Below the pieces are notes generated by a model. The model made no database searches, was not told where the DNA came from, and saw nothing but the letters and a program-made list of their open reading frames with translations. A stretch of DNA of 64,000 bases from Bacillus sp. SA1-12. Lineage in GTDB: Bacteria > Bacillota > Bacilli > Bacillales > Bacillaceae. Position 1 is the first letter of the stretch; each line of letters opens with the position of its first letter. Location: the NCBI RefSeq assembly GCF_000981385.1, contig NZ_LATZ01000129.1:62001-126000 (forward strand), in the 5' to 3' direction. Positions 17,907 to 25,876 of the stretch are shown here, piece after piece. Both the position numbers and the translations under genes were made by a program.

Positions 17907-18623
17907 ATGAAGGTTTTAAAAGAAGGCATGATTTATCAACTAACATTTTTACCGAATATTTTTCCGCTGAATTGTTTTATTGTTGAAGAAGAAACGGAGC
18001 TAACCCTAATTGATACAGGGATATCAGGCAGTTATAAAGGAATAGTAAAAACAATTGAATCGATTGGAAAGCCGCTTACAAATATCTTACTTACACATGC
18101 ACATGTTGATCATATCGGTGCCTTGGACGAATTGAAACGAAACAATCCCAATGTTCCTGTATCGCTCTCAGCTCGGGAAATCCGCATATTAAACGGTGAT
18201 TTATCACTTGATCAACATGAACCGCAAATTCCAATTAAAGGAGGAGTCCCCAAAACCCTGGTGACAAGAGCAGACCGCGAGCTTCATGAAGGCGATCGGA
18301 TTGGTTCCTTAGAAGTGATTTCAACACCTGGCCATACACCAGGGTCCATATCATTCCTAGACACTCGCAATCAAGCCATCATTGTTGGCGATGCAATCCA
18401 AACGATAGGAGGTATGGCCGTAAGCGGACAAATCCGGCTCTTATTTCCATTTCCGGCGTTTGGAACATGGAGCAAGGAATTATCGAATGAGAGTGTGAAA
18501 AAAATATTGGAATTGAAACCGAGTCTTTTAGCTGTAGGGCATGGAGATATGCTCAAATATCCAGAAATCAGTATCCAAAAAGCAATACAACAAGCTGAAA
18601 AGAACTTGGCAAAAATGACCTAA
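17907..18623 (+). CDS. MBL-fold metallo-hydrolase
   Basis: A 238-residue metallo-beta-lactamase-fold hydrolase. The metal-binding signature THAHVDHIG is near residue 67, GHTPGS near 140, VGDAIQ near 161 and VGHGD near 211, which together give the five-ligand dinuclear zinc site. The frame is open to 17733, but the first part is untypical and overlaps a terminator; AAAGGGG nine bases before ATG 17907 fixes the start. No signal peptide. Relatives include lactonases, glyoxalase II-like enzymes and uncharacterised Bacillus hydrolases, so the substrate is open. It stands alone. Confidence 0.85.
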   Translation: MKVLKEGMIYQLTFLPNIFPLNCFIVEEETELTLIDTGISGSYKGIVKTIESIGKPLTNILLTHAHVDHIGALDELKRNNPNVPVSLSAREIRILNGDLSLDQHEPQIPIKGGVPKTLVTRADRELHEGDRIGSLEVISTPGHTPGSISFLDTRNQAIIVGDAIQTIGGMAVSGQIRLLFPFPAFGTWSKELSNESVKKILELKPSLLAVGHGDMLKYPEISIQKAIQQAEKNLAKMT

Positions 18624-18852
18624 AAAAGGGAGATAAGATCTCTGATGTCTCAGATAAAGTATATTTACTTATTCACCTGATTCTAATAATACTTCGATTC
18701 AAGCAGCCAGAAAAAATGGTTGATGCCGTCATCTAAGTATTAAATGAATCTGAAATATATTCTAATCTCTCAAACAAAAGGAAAGCTCCGGGCTCCCTGA
18801 TCTTAATGATAGTTTTATATCAAAAGATATATGATAAAAATAAGGGGATAAA

Positions 18853-19148
18853 ATGTTCATATTAAAAGCAGCTAATTCAGCTCTTCGTTTCTTTTTAGAG
18901 ATTTATGCGTTAGCAGCGCTTGGGTATTTGGATTAAAAACAGGGCAAGGAATTTGGTTAAAAATAGGATTAGGGATTGGTGCATCGTTAGCTGCAGCTAT
19001 CGTTTGGGAAATGTTCTGTTCACAGGCACACCATTTAAAGCAGGAGTTACTTTACAACTAGTATAAAGTGATCATAAATGGAGCTGCTGCACTTGCCTTA
19101 TATGCTTCTGGAAAATCAGCAATAGCTTTTGTCTTTTATTATTATTGA
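18853..19148 (+). pseudogene. YrdB-family (DUF2568) membrane protein, frameshifted
   Basis: Three segments in different frames rebuild a small membrane protein: FILKAANSALRFFLEIYALA from an ATG behind AAGGGG, then LKTGQGIWLKIGLGIGASLA and AAIVWEMF after a shift near 18936, and finally GAAALALYASGKSAIAFVF after further shifts near 19030-19075. This is the arrangement of YrdB/DUF2568 proteins of about 115 residues. The intact reading frames are too short to be functional. The preceding 18624-18850 stretch shows nothing I can identify. Confidence 0.72.
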
Positions 19149-19291
19149 TATTTGTAATAAGGTTATTATGAATGTTTGTTTGCAGAAAATATTTTCATGA
19201 CTACATGGCTCCAACCAAAAATGTAAATTGGTACATGTCAATCCTAGGCTGTGATAAGATAAAAAGGATTGATATGAGAGGAAGTAATCAT

Positions 19292-20626
19292 ATGAACCAA
19301 CATGATTTTACCCAAGGCAGGATTTTAAAACAAATGTGGCTTTTTTCACTGCCGATTATGCTGACAAATCTTTTACAAGTTTCCTATCAATTTATCGACA
19401 GCTTATGGGTTGGAAATCTTCTAGGAGCAAATGCATTAGGGGCGGTAGCGGTATCTAGTACCGTCATTTTCACGATCCTATCGTTCATCATCGGAATAAA
19501 TAACGCAACCTTAACAATCCTTTCACAGCAAAAAGGACAAGGGAATGAGTCAGGTCTTAAAAATTATATTAATGCGTTTGTTGTGATATTAACAATATTA
19601 TCGATCTTGTTGGGGATTATCGGATATATTTTTTCTGAGGAAATCCTTATTTTGCTACGCACACCTGTTTCGATGATCTCTGATGCTGCCATTTATCTTA
19701 AAATCAATTTTATAGGAATCTTATTTCTATTTGGCTACAATTTCATCAGTACCGTTCTAAGAGCTTTAGGTGACAGTAAAACACCGATCCGATACGTCGC
19801 CATTGCGGTTGTGCTTAACGCTATATTGGACCCGCTTTTTCTTTATGTCTTTAAATTAGGAATCGCAGGGGCAGCCTATGCTACGATTGTTTCGCAAGGA
19901 ATTGCTTTTTTATATGGAATGATTGATATCTTGAAGCGTTCCCTTATTCCATTTATTTTTCCTAAGCTGCCAAGCAGGAATGAGGTTATCACAATTTTAA
20001 AGCTCGGCATTCCATCAGGCCTGCAAATGACTGTAATTTCAGCAGGTGTAATGGCGATTATGAGTGTTGTTAACTCGTTTGGAGACGATGTTGTAGCAGG
20101 CTTTGGCGCTGCTCAGCGTCTTGATAGTATCATCATGCTTCCGGCAATGGCACTGGGAACAGCAGTAAATAGCATGGCTGGACAAAATATCGGGGCTAAT
20201 AAATGGGTCCGCGTCCATCAAATTGCTAAACATGGCGTCTTGCTTAATTTAGTAATTATGATTTTGATCAGCATCTTTGTTGTGATCTTTGCAGAAATGG
20301 CCATTAAACTATTTATTAAAGAAAACGATGCTGTACACTTTGGAATGAGGTATATGCAGATTATCGGATTCTTTTACCCATTTTTAGGAATTAACTTTAT
20401 TTTAAATGGGATTGTCCGAGCTGCAGGGGCCATGTTCCAAGTATTGGTATTAAATCTGATTTCATTTTGGGTTCTTCGCTACCCGTTATCCTACCTATGC
20501 TCGCTATGGTTGGGGGAAAATGGAATTGCCGTTGGCATGGGGCTAAGCTTCGTGATAAGCAGTGTCATCGCTTTTGGTTATTATAAACTTGGAAAATGGG
20601 ATAAGCTACAGTTAGAGAAAGTATGA
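19292..20626 (+). CDS. MATE-family multidrug/cation antiporter
   Basis: A 444-residue exporter with about twelve membrane helices in two homologous halves, expected to expel cationic drugs or metabolites against sodium or protons. The N-terminal half begins TQGRILKQMWLFSLPIMLTN and contains LLQVSYQFIDSLWVGNLLGA; the second half contains FGAAQRLDSIIMLPAMALG and the MAGQNIGA motif. The frame is open to 19172, but AGAGGA at a good distance before ATG 19292 gives a normal MATE N-terminus. It is not obviously in an operon. The substrate cannot be predicted. Confidence 0.88.
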   Translation: MNQHDFTQGRILKQMWLFSLPIMLTNLLQVSYQFIDSLWVGNLLGANALGAVAVSSTVIFTILSFIIGINNATLTILSQQKGQGNESGLKNYINAFVVILTILSILLGIIGYIFSEEILILLRTPVSMISDAAIYLKINFIGILFLFGYNFISTVLRALGDSKTPIRYVAIAVVLNAILDPLFLYVFKLGIAGAAYATIVSQGIAFLYGMIDILKRSLIPFIFPKLPSRNEVITILKLGIPSGLQMTVISAGVMAIMSVVNSFGDDVVAGFGAAQRLDSIIMLPAMALGTAVNSMAGQNIGANKWVRVHQIAKHGVLLNLVIMILISIFVVIFAEMAIKLFIKENDAVHFGMRYMQIIGFFYPFLGINFILNGIVRAAGAMFQVLVLNLISFWVLRYPLSYLCSLWLGENGIAVGMGLSFVISSVIAFGYYKLGKWDKLQLEKV

Positions 20627-20665
20627 AGTCTAATTGCAATTTTTCTAAAAATTATAAGGATCCTC

Positions 20666-20694
20666 TTGACAGTCTGGCAAATACTCGGCATAAT
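20666..20694 (+). promoter_or_regulatory. Sigma-A promoter for the proBA T-box RNA
   Basis: TTGACA at 20666-20671 and CATAAT at 20689-20694 are separated by 17 bases, immediately upstream of the T-box leader. Confidence 0.7.
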
Positions 20695-20699
20695 AATAA

Positions 20700-20946
20700 A
20701 AAAATCGGAGAACGTTTACGGAGGATCAGTAAGCGGGACTTTTCGTATCAGAGAGTGAAGTTTATAAGCTGGGAGACTTCATAACGCAAAAGCCGCCGAA
20801 CCTACCTCCCGAGTCCTATGCAAACATAGGCGTCCCCCTCACGTTACGAGGTAAAGCGGGATGTGAATTCTCACATTCAATCAAGGTGGTACCACGGAAG
20901 CAAGCTCTTTTCGTCCTTATTTATAGGGGTGAAGAGGGCTTTTTTT
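20700..20946 (+). promoter_or_regulatory. Proline-specific T-box leader of proBA
   Basis: The leader carries the T-box sequence AAGGTGGTACCACGG at 20883-20897, whose TGGN bulge binds the tRNA acceptor end, followed by a terminator (20902-20946, GCTCTTTTCG... pairing with ...TGAAGAGGGC and seven T residues). In stem I, AGTA of the specifier loop lies near 20731, GCGG pairs with CCGC, and the opposite strand reads GAA-CCT-A with CCT at 20801-20803, a proline codon. GGAGG pairs with CCTCC below the loop. Uncharged proline tRNA should cause read-through into proBA. Confidence 0.9.
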
Positions 20947-20959
20947 AGTATCATTGACG

Positions 20960-21236
20960 GTTAGGAGTGTTGATGGAGGAAAGGCTCTGAAAAGTGGAAG
21001 TGTCGCTGATAAATGAGCCATGGACGCTGAAAAAGTGGAGAAAGTCGCTGATAAAATGGGCATGAACGCTAAAAAAGTGTTGAAAGCCACTGATAAAATG
21101 GGGAAGTCGCTGAAAAGTAGGTAAAAGTCAATGATGAAGAGTGTGAATTCGCTGAAAAAGCAGGGGAACTCGCCATTAAAATTCGCCGATAAAGTGCGCC
21201 AAAACGCTAACAAAAAGAAAACTCGCGAAATACCGC
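20960..21236. repeat. Irregular short-repeat tract between T-box and proB
   Basis: Variants of CGCTGA-AAA-AGTGG / GTCGCTGATAAAATGGG recur about every 24-27 bases over roughly 275 bases. A reading frame on the minus strand stays open only because the repeat lacks stops; it encodes a low-complexity Phe/Leu/Ser string with no ribosome site. I treat it as noncoding repeat. Confidence 0.7.
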
Positions 21237-21338
21237 ATGCTACTAACTTAAATCCAGCACTTACCCATAAACCAGCAACCTATTAATCAAATTCACCAAA
21301 ACCTAACAGGAGTACAAAGCAAGTGGAGGAGCATAATC

Positions 21339-22439
21339 ATGGAAAAGAAACGGATTGTTGTCAAGATCGGTAGTAGTTCGTTAACAAATGTGAAGGGGCA
21401 GATTGATCAGGAGAAATTTTTGGATCATGTTCAAGCTGTGGCTGCTCTTCGCAAAGCAGGTCACGAGGTGCTGCTTGTATCATCAGGGGCCGTGGCAGCT
21501 GGCTTTGCGAGGCTTGGGTATCCGACAAGGCCGATTACCTTAAAGGGAAAGCAGGCAGCGGCTGCAGTTGGACAGAGTCTTCTTGTACAATCATATATTG
21601 AGCAATTTAGTCAATTTGATATCGTACCTGCACAAATTCTGCTAACACGCAATGACTTTTCGAAGCAGGAGCGTTATAAAAATGCCTATGCAACGATTTC
21701 AGAGCTTTTAGAGCGGGGGATTTTGCCGATTATTAATGAAAATGACACCGTTTCAGTGGAGGAGCTTACCTTTGGGGATAATGATATGCTGTCTGCACTT
21801 GTTAGCGGTCTAGTCCATGCCGATCAGCTGATCATTTTGACTGATATAAATGGGCTTTATGATTCAAATCCACGGACTAACCCTCTTGCGCAGAAAATCG
21901 ACTACCTTCCTGAAGTAACAGATGACATGCTGAAAGCAGCGGAGGGAGCAGGATCGAAGGTAGGCACAGGTGGAATGAAGTCAAAATTAATGGCAGCTAA
22001 AACAGCCATATCGCTTGGAGTTCAAGTGTTTATTGGCTTAGGAAAAGGAAATCAAAAGCTGATTGAGATCATTAAAGGTGAGGGAAACGGGACTTATATC
22101 GGTAAGGAAGGCTTAGCCTCGATTAATAATAGCAGGCAGTGGATCGCATTTCATTCTGAGGTATCCGGTACAATCTATGTGGATCAAGGTGCTGAGGATG
22201 CCCTAGTTTATAATGGGAAAAGCCTCCTTCCTGCCGGCGTCTACGATATTAAAGGATCGTTTGAGAAATGTGATGTTGTTGAGGTAGTTGGCCCAAATGG
22301 CTTGCTGGGCAAGGGAGAGGTTCTTTTTTCCTCAGATGAGCTAAAAAACATCATGGGTAAACGAAGTGAAGAATTGAGAGAGGACAAGGTTCTTTCTTCA
22401 ATAGTTGTCATCCATCGAAATAAATGGGTAAAAGCATAG
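21339..22439 (+). CDS. proB: Glutamate 5-kinase
   Basis: A 366-residue enzyme that phosphorylates L-glutamate to gamma-glutamyl phosphate, the first step of proline synthesis. The amino-acid-kinase domain occupies about residues 1-255, with VVKIGSSSLT at the start, VSSGAVAAG near 50, NENDTVSVEE near 135 and FGDNDMLSA near 148. A C-terminal PUA domain covers about 275-355. GTGGAGGAG precedes the ATG. Expression should be governed by the proline T-box, although almost 400 bases of repeat-rich RNA separate the terminator from this start. It forms an operon with proA, 15 bases downstream. Confidence 0.96.
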   Translation: MEKKRIVVKIGSSSLTNVKGQIDQEKFLDHVQAVAALRKAGHEVLLVSSGAVAAGFARLGYPTRPITLKGKQAAAAVGQSLLVQSYIEQFSQFDIVPAQILLTRNDFSKQERYKNAYATISELLERGILPIINENDTVSVEELTFGDNDMLSALVSGLVHADQLIILTDINGLYDSNPRTNPLAQKIDYLPEVTDDMLKAAEGAGSKVGTGGMKSKLMAAKTAISLGVQVFIGLGKGNQKLIEIIKGEGNGTYIGKEGLASINNSRQWIAFHSEVSGTIYVDQGAEDALVYNGKSLLPAGVYDIKGSFEKCDVVEVVGPNGLLGKGEVLFSSDELKNIMGKRSEELREDKVLSSIVVIHRNKWVKA

Positions 22440-22454
22440 GGAGGGGAATAAACC

Positions 22455-23702
22455 ATGAGTGAGGTCGTAGAAAAGGGAATAGCAGCAAAGAAAGCTAGTT
22501 TTGTAACGGTAGATATGTCTACTGAGGAGAAAAATGAGGCACTGGCCAAAATAGCCGATCAATTATTAGTCGATCAGGCTTATATTTTAGAAGAAAACCA
22601 AAAGGATCTTGAGGCAGGAAAAGAAAATGGCTTATCAGATAGCATCCTTGATCGAATCATGCTAAATGAAAAACGAATCAAGGATATGGCAGAAGCCATT
22701 CGCTTATTAATCGAATTAAAGGATCCAGTAGGTGAGACTTTAGAGACGATTCATAAAGAAAACGGTCTTCTGATCAAAAAGAATCGTGTTCCACTTGGCG
22801 TGATCGGGATGATTTACGAGGCAAGACCTAATGTAACAGTTGACGCAGCAACACTAACATTAAAAACTGGAAATGCGGTAATTTTAAGAGGAAGCTCATC
22901 TGCGAGCTTTTCAAATAAAGCCCTTGTAAAAACAATTCATACAGCACTTGAAAAAAGCAATGTGCCAGTTAATGCTGTCCAGTTAATTGAGGATACAAGC
23001 AGGGAAACAGCAAAAGAGTTATTCCACTTAAAAGAATATTTAGATGTATTAATTCCTCGTGGCGGAAAAAACTTGATTGATACTGTTATTCGAGAGTCAA
23101 CAGTCCCTGTACTTGAGACAGGCGCGGGAAACTGCCATGTGTTCATTGATGAATCTGCAGACTATAAAATGGCTGAATCGATCGTGATAAATGGAAAAAC
23201 ACAGCGACCATCTGTATGTAATTCAATTGAAACGATATTAATCGACGAAAAATGGTTTGAAAAATATGGAAAGGATCTCCTGGTTACGCTTCATGAGCAT
23301 GGCGTAGAAATTTACGGAGATGAATCTGCAAGAAGTGTGTTTGGTCCTGCAAAACCAGCATCAGAAGAGGATTGGTACACGGAATATTTAGCCCTTTCAA
23401 TCAGTGTGAAGGTTATTCAAAGTGTTGATGAGGCAATCACTCACATTAATAAATATGGAACAAATCATTCTGAGGCGATTATTACGGCTAATGAAAAACA
23501 TGCTAGTAAATTCTTAAATAAAGTGGATGCAGCAGCGGTTTATCATAATGCCTCAACACGGTTTACAGATGGCTCTGAATTTGGCTATGGTGCTGAAATC
23601 GGCATCAGCACACAAAAACTTCATGCTCGGGGTCCAATGGGATTAAATGCGCTAACTTCTAGTAAATTTTATGTTTATGGAACCGGACAAATTCGTCAAT
23701 AA
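22455..23702 (+). CDS. proA: Gamma-glutamyl phosphate reductase
   Basis: A 415-residue NADPH-dependent reductase that turns gamma-glutamyl phosphate into glutamate semialdehyde, which cyclises to pyrroline-5-carboxylate. It has the aldehyde-dehydrogenase fold; landmarks are GVIGMIYEARPNVTVDAA near 117, ILRGSSSA near 141 and the catalytic cysteine in KTQRPSVCNS near 255. The C-terminal FGYGAEIGISTQKLHARGPM segment is diagnostic. AGGGAGGGG precedes the ATG. It is the second gene of proBA under T-box control; proC or proI is not present nearby. Confidence 0.96.
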   Translation: MSEVVEKGIAAKKASFVTVDMSTEEKNEALAKIADQLLVDQAYILEENQKDLEAGKENGLSDSILDRIMLNEKRIKDMAEAIRLLIELKDPVGETLETIHKENGLLIKKNRVPLGVIGMIYEARPNVTVDAATLTLKTGNAVILRGSSSASFSNKALVKTIHTALEKSNVPVNAVQLIEDTSRETAKELFHLKEYLDVLIPRGGKNLIDTVIRESTVPVLETGAGNCHVFIDESADYKMAESIVINGKTQRPSVCNSIETILIDEKWFEKYGKDLLVTLHEHGVEIYGDESARSVFGPAKPASEEDWYTEYLALSISVKVIQSVDEAITHINKYGTNHSEAIITANEKHASKFLNKVDAAAVYHNASTRFTDGSEFGYGAEIGISTQKLHARGPMGLNALTSSKFYVYGTGQIRQ

Positions 23703-23707
23703 AACGG

Positions 23708-23747
23708 AAAGGGGCTGTACCTCATTAGGGGTAAGCTCCTTTTGTTT
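23708..23747 (+). terminator. proBA terminator
   Basis: AAAGGGGCT-TACC pairs with GGTA-AGCTCCTTTT, ending in a T-rich run, six bases after the proA stop. Confidence 0.65.
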
Positions 23748-23878
23748 TTCAAACGGTCAAATAGAAGTACTCCAAGTTTAATGGCAGATTAGGTTCTAGA
23801 TGAAAGAAAGCGAGCAATTCTGCTTGGTGGGGAGATGGACAATTACACTTTTAACCACAATGCGATAAGGGGGTTACC

Positions 23879-24061
23879 GTGAATTTTGGCGAGAAAATAC
23901 ATAATGACATTCATCGGAAGACCATCGTCTTTACAAAATACATTTTGACTATTACTGCCATTTTATTCAACAACGTTTTAAGCTTGGTTACATTCGGTTG
24001 TACTCTATGTATCCAGTTTAATTTATGGTTAATTGCTGCAAGGGAGACACTGCAGGGTTAG
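23879..24061 (+). CDS. Possible small membrane protein, unrecognised
   Basis: A 60-codon frame starts with GTG behind AAGGGGG at a reasonable spacing. The product would have one or two hydrophobic stretches (about residues 17-55) and two cysteines. I recognise no family, and the following 24062-24136 bases hold nothing clear. The 23743-23878 stretch upstream shows no gene or promoter I can defend. It may be a chance frame or a remnant. Confidence 0.25.
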   Translation: MNFGEKIHNDIHRKTIVFTKYILTITAILFNNVLSLVTFGCTLCIQFNLWLIAARETLQG

Positions 24062-24136
24062 AAAGCGTTTAGGCTCCTTCCAGCATACTTTAAATAGTGA
24101 GAACCGGCAATCCATATAGTGATGTGATAACATTCC

Positions 24137-24928
24137 CTATTTTAATATAAACCCGCTAAAGACCATGCCTAAATTTAACACAATATGCCAGATCATTGCC
24201 GGATAAATGCTATTAGAACGCATAACAACACCTGCAAGAAAAACTCCGCCAAAGGAAAATAAAATGGACGGAATCAGTGGGATTCCAATCGAAATATGCT
24301 GTAGGCCAAAACCAATACTTGTAAATATAAGGGCATATGTATCACCAGCAGGTTCTTTAAAATGAGATAATAGATAACCGCGCCACAATAGCTCTTCTAA
24401 ACTTGCATTAATAAAGGAAAAGAAAAAGGCTAAAGCGGCTACCTCTAGGATATATGCGCCACCTTGCCTAATGATAAACGGCAAGAAAACGAGTGTATTA
24501 ATCAAAATGGCTACAGGAAGAAAAGTAGATACTTTTAGTGAGTGGAATCCTCTCCAAATAAAAGGAAAAAAAATCTTATTGTTCCATTCCGGTTTGTGAT
24601 GGTAACGGAATGGATGCTTATAGAAATGTGAAACAACAAGCAGACTTCCTATGACAAATAGAAGGCTAAATCGATTTAATATGATTTGAACCTCTTTATT
24701 TACACTGACAGTTTCGAGCATAAGGGCAAAATACCGATAAAAAGCAAACCCAATTAAACATGCTGAAATTGTAATAATGAGATGTTTATTTCTATTATAA
24801 AAATAAAGAACCATAAGAAACAAAAATATAATTGCTACACCATAAAAGAAAGAATAGGAAATTAGTAAAATCCCCGCTAAAAATAACATTCCTAGCAACA
24901 GATTCATGCTTTTTTCAATATGAACCAT
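24137..24928 (-). CDS. CPBP-family intramembrane metalloprotease
   Basis: A 263-residue multi-pass membrane protein with an Abi/CAAX-protease core. The catalytic motifs are EELLWRG near residue 187 (EExxxR), FGLQHIS near 218 and HIVLNLG near 250. At least seven hydrophobic segments are visible. Relatives act as CAAX-type proteases, bacteriocin self-immunity proteins or scaffold proteins, so the role here is open. TTGGAGGATTTTC precedes the ATG. It lies 30 bases downstream of a small uncharacterised gene on the same strand, likely co-transcribed. Confidence 0.83.
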   Translation of the reverse strand: MVHIEKSMNLLLGMLFLAGILLISYSFFYGVAIIFLFLMVLYFYNRNKHLIITISACLIGFAFYRYFALMLETVSVNKEVQIILNRFSLLFVIGSLLVVSHFYKHPFRYHHKPEWNNKIFFPFIWRGFHSLKVSTFLPVAILINTLVFLPFIIRQGGAYILEVAALAFFFSFINASLEELLWRGYLLSHFKEPAGDTYALIFTSIGFGLQHISIGIPLIPSILFSFGGVFLAGVVMRSNSIYPAMIWHIVLNLGMVFSGFILK

Positions 24929-24958
24929 GAAAATCCTCCAAAAGGCCTTTATAGGTTA

Positions 24959-25399
24959 CTATGCCTTCGTCATGTAAAGAACATAGGTCGATCGGTCCTC
25001 ATCAATTTCAGCGGATATTTTTCTGTATTCTTGTTCGTCTAACCATAAAAAATCATTTCCTATAAGGGATAATGCCTCTTCGTGTGAATATAAATCATAT
25101 GTATAGATTAGCGGCGACACACTATACTCCTTAAAGTCACGCACCTCCAGCGTAACATGGGTATAGCTTTTGGCATGTTCAATAATCGCTTCTTCCTCAT
25201 CTATTTCTACATAAATCACGTAATATTCCTTTTCAAGACTTGCTGATGTCATATGATACACTTTCTTATCTTTAATAAAATAATCACATAGTCTTCGGCA
25301 AAAAATCTCTGTTGGCTCAGAAAATTCATAATGATACAGTGCAGGGTAATTTTTTTGCTCATCATTTAAACGATACTCTAATTTATAGTTTTTTTTCAT
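24959..25399 (-). CDS. Uncharacterised cytoplasmic protein, 146 residues
   Basis: The frame is open to an ATG at 25411, but the sequence there (ATGGAGGTAAATATG) is the ribosome site, so translation most likely begins at 25399. The product is acidic and aromatic-rich, has no signal peptide or membrane segment, and reads as alternating beta strands and helices (EKEYYVIYVEID, YTHVTLEVRDF, SPLIYTYDLYSHEEAL). I do not recognise the family. It is first in a probable two-gene unit with the CPBP protease and divergent from the lipoprotein/ATP-grasp operon across about 150 bases. Confidence 0.7.
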   Translation of the reverse strand: MKKNYKLEYRLNDEQKNYPALYHYEFSEPTEIFCRRLCDYFIKDKKVYHMTSASLEKEYYVIYVEIDEEEAIIEHAKSYTHVTLEVRDFKEYSVSPLIYTYDLYSHEEALSLIGNDFLWLDEQEYRKISAEIDEDRSTYVLYMTKA

Positions 25400-25552
25400 A
25401 TTTACCTCCAAAGTCTAGGCTATTTCTACTATACTATATGAGGGTGGAAAATGATGTAAGGACTTTGTGAATTATTAAAATTTAGTTCGTAGTTTGAAGG
25501 GATTTATTCATTTAGATCACTAGTTTGTTATTTTACAGTGGGGGGAAGACAA

Positions 25553-25876
25553 TTGAAGAAGACAAATAAATTATTAACTGGAATCATTTCAGCGACCATG
25601 ATGACGATTGCTGGTTGCAGTAATGATGAATCATTGCCGCCTGTTCCAGAGGGTACAGATTGTGATGACTGGGAATGGGAAGCTGATGAAGGGGTTTGGG
25701 AATGTGATGATGATGGTTCATCTCATTATGGCCATTACTATTATGGCGGAAAATTTTATCCTTCCAAAAGCGGGTTAACAAAAAGTTCAGCTTATAAAAC
25801 CTATAAATCCAGCAGTTCCTTTAAAGGAGGAGCCTCTGGATTTGGTAAAGGTTCTAGCGGAGGTTTTGGCGGGTAA
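25553..25876 (+). CDS. Small Gly/Ser-rich lipoprotein of YgiB/YjfM type
   Basis: A 107-residue exported lipoprotein. The signal peptide runs from TTG 25553 (behind GGGGGGAAG) to a lipobox ending TIAGC near residue 22. The mature part has an acidic, Trp/Cys-containing segment (DCDDWEWEADEGVWECDDD), a Tyr/His stretch, then a low-complexity tail rich in Ser, Lys and Gly that ends GGFGG. Composition, lipobox and gene partners match the DUF1190 lipoproteins YgiB and YjfM of enterobacteria, although direct similarity is weak. Its stop overlaps the ATP-grasp ligase start (TAATG), so the two are translationally coupled. It may be the substrate or an anchor for the ligase; that is inference. Confidence 0.72.
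   Translation: MKKTNKLLTGIISATMMTIAGCSNDESLPPVPEGTDCDDWEWEADEGVWECDDDGSSHYGHYYYGGKFYPSKSGLTKSSAYKTYKSSSSFKGGASGFGKGSSGGFGG

Noticed and set aside
20917..21213. Minus-strand 98-codon frame
   Set aside because: It lies over the T-box terminator and the irregular repeat tract, is low-complexity and has no ribosome site.
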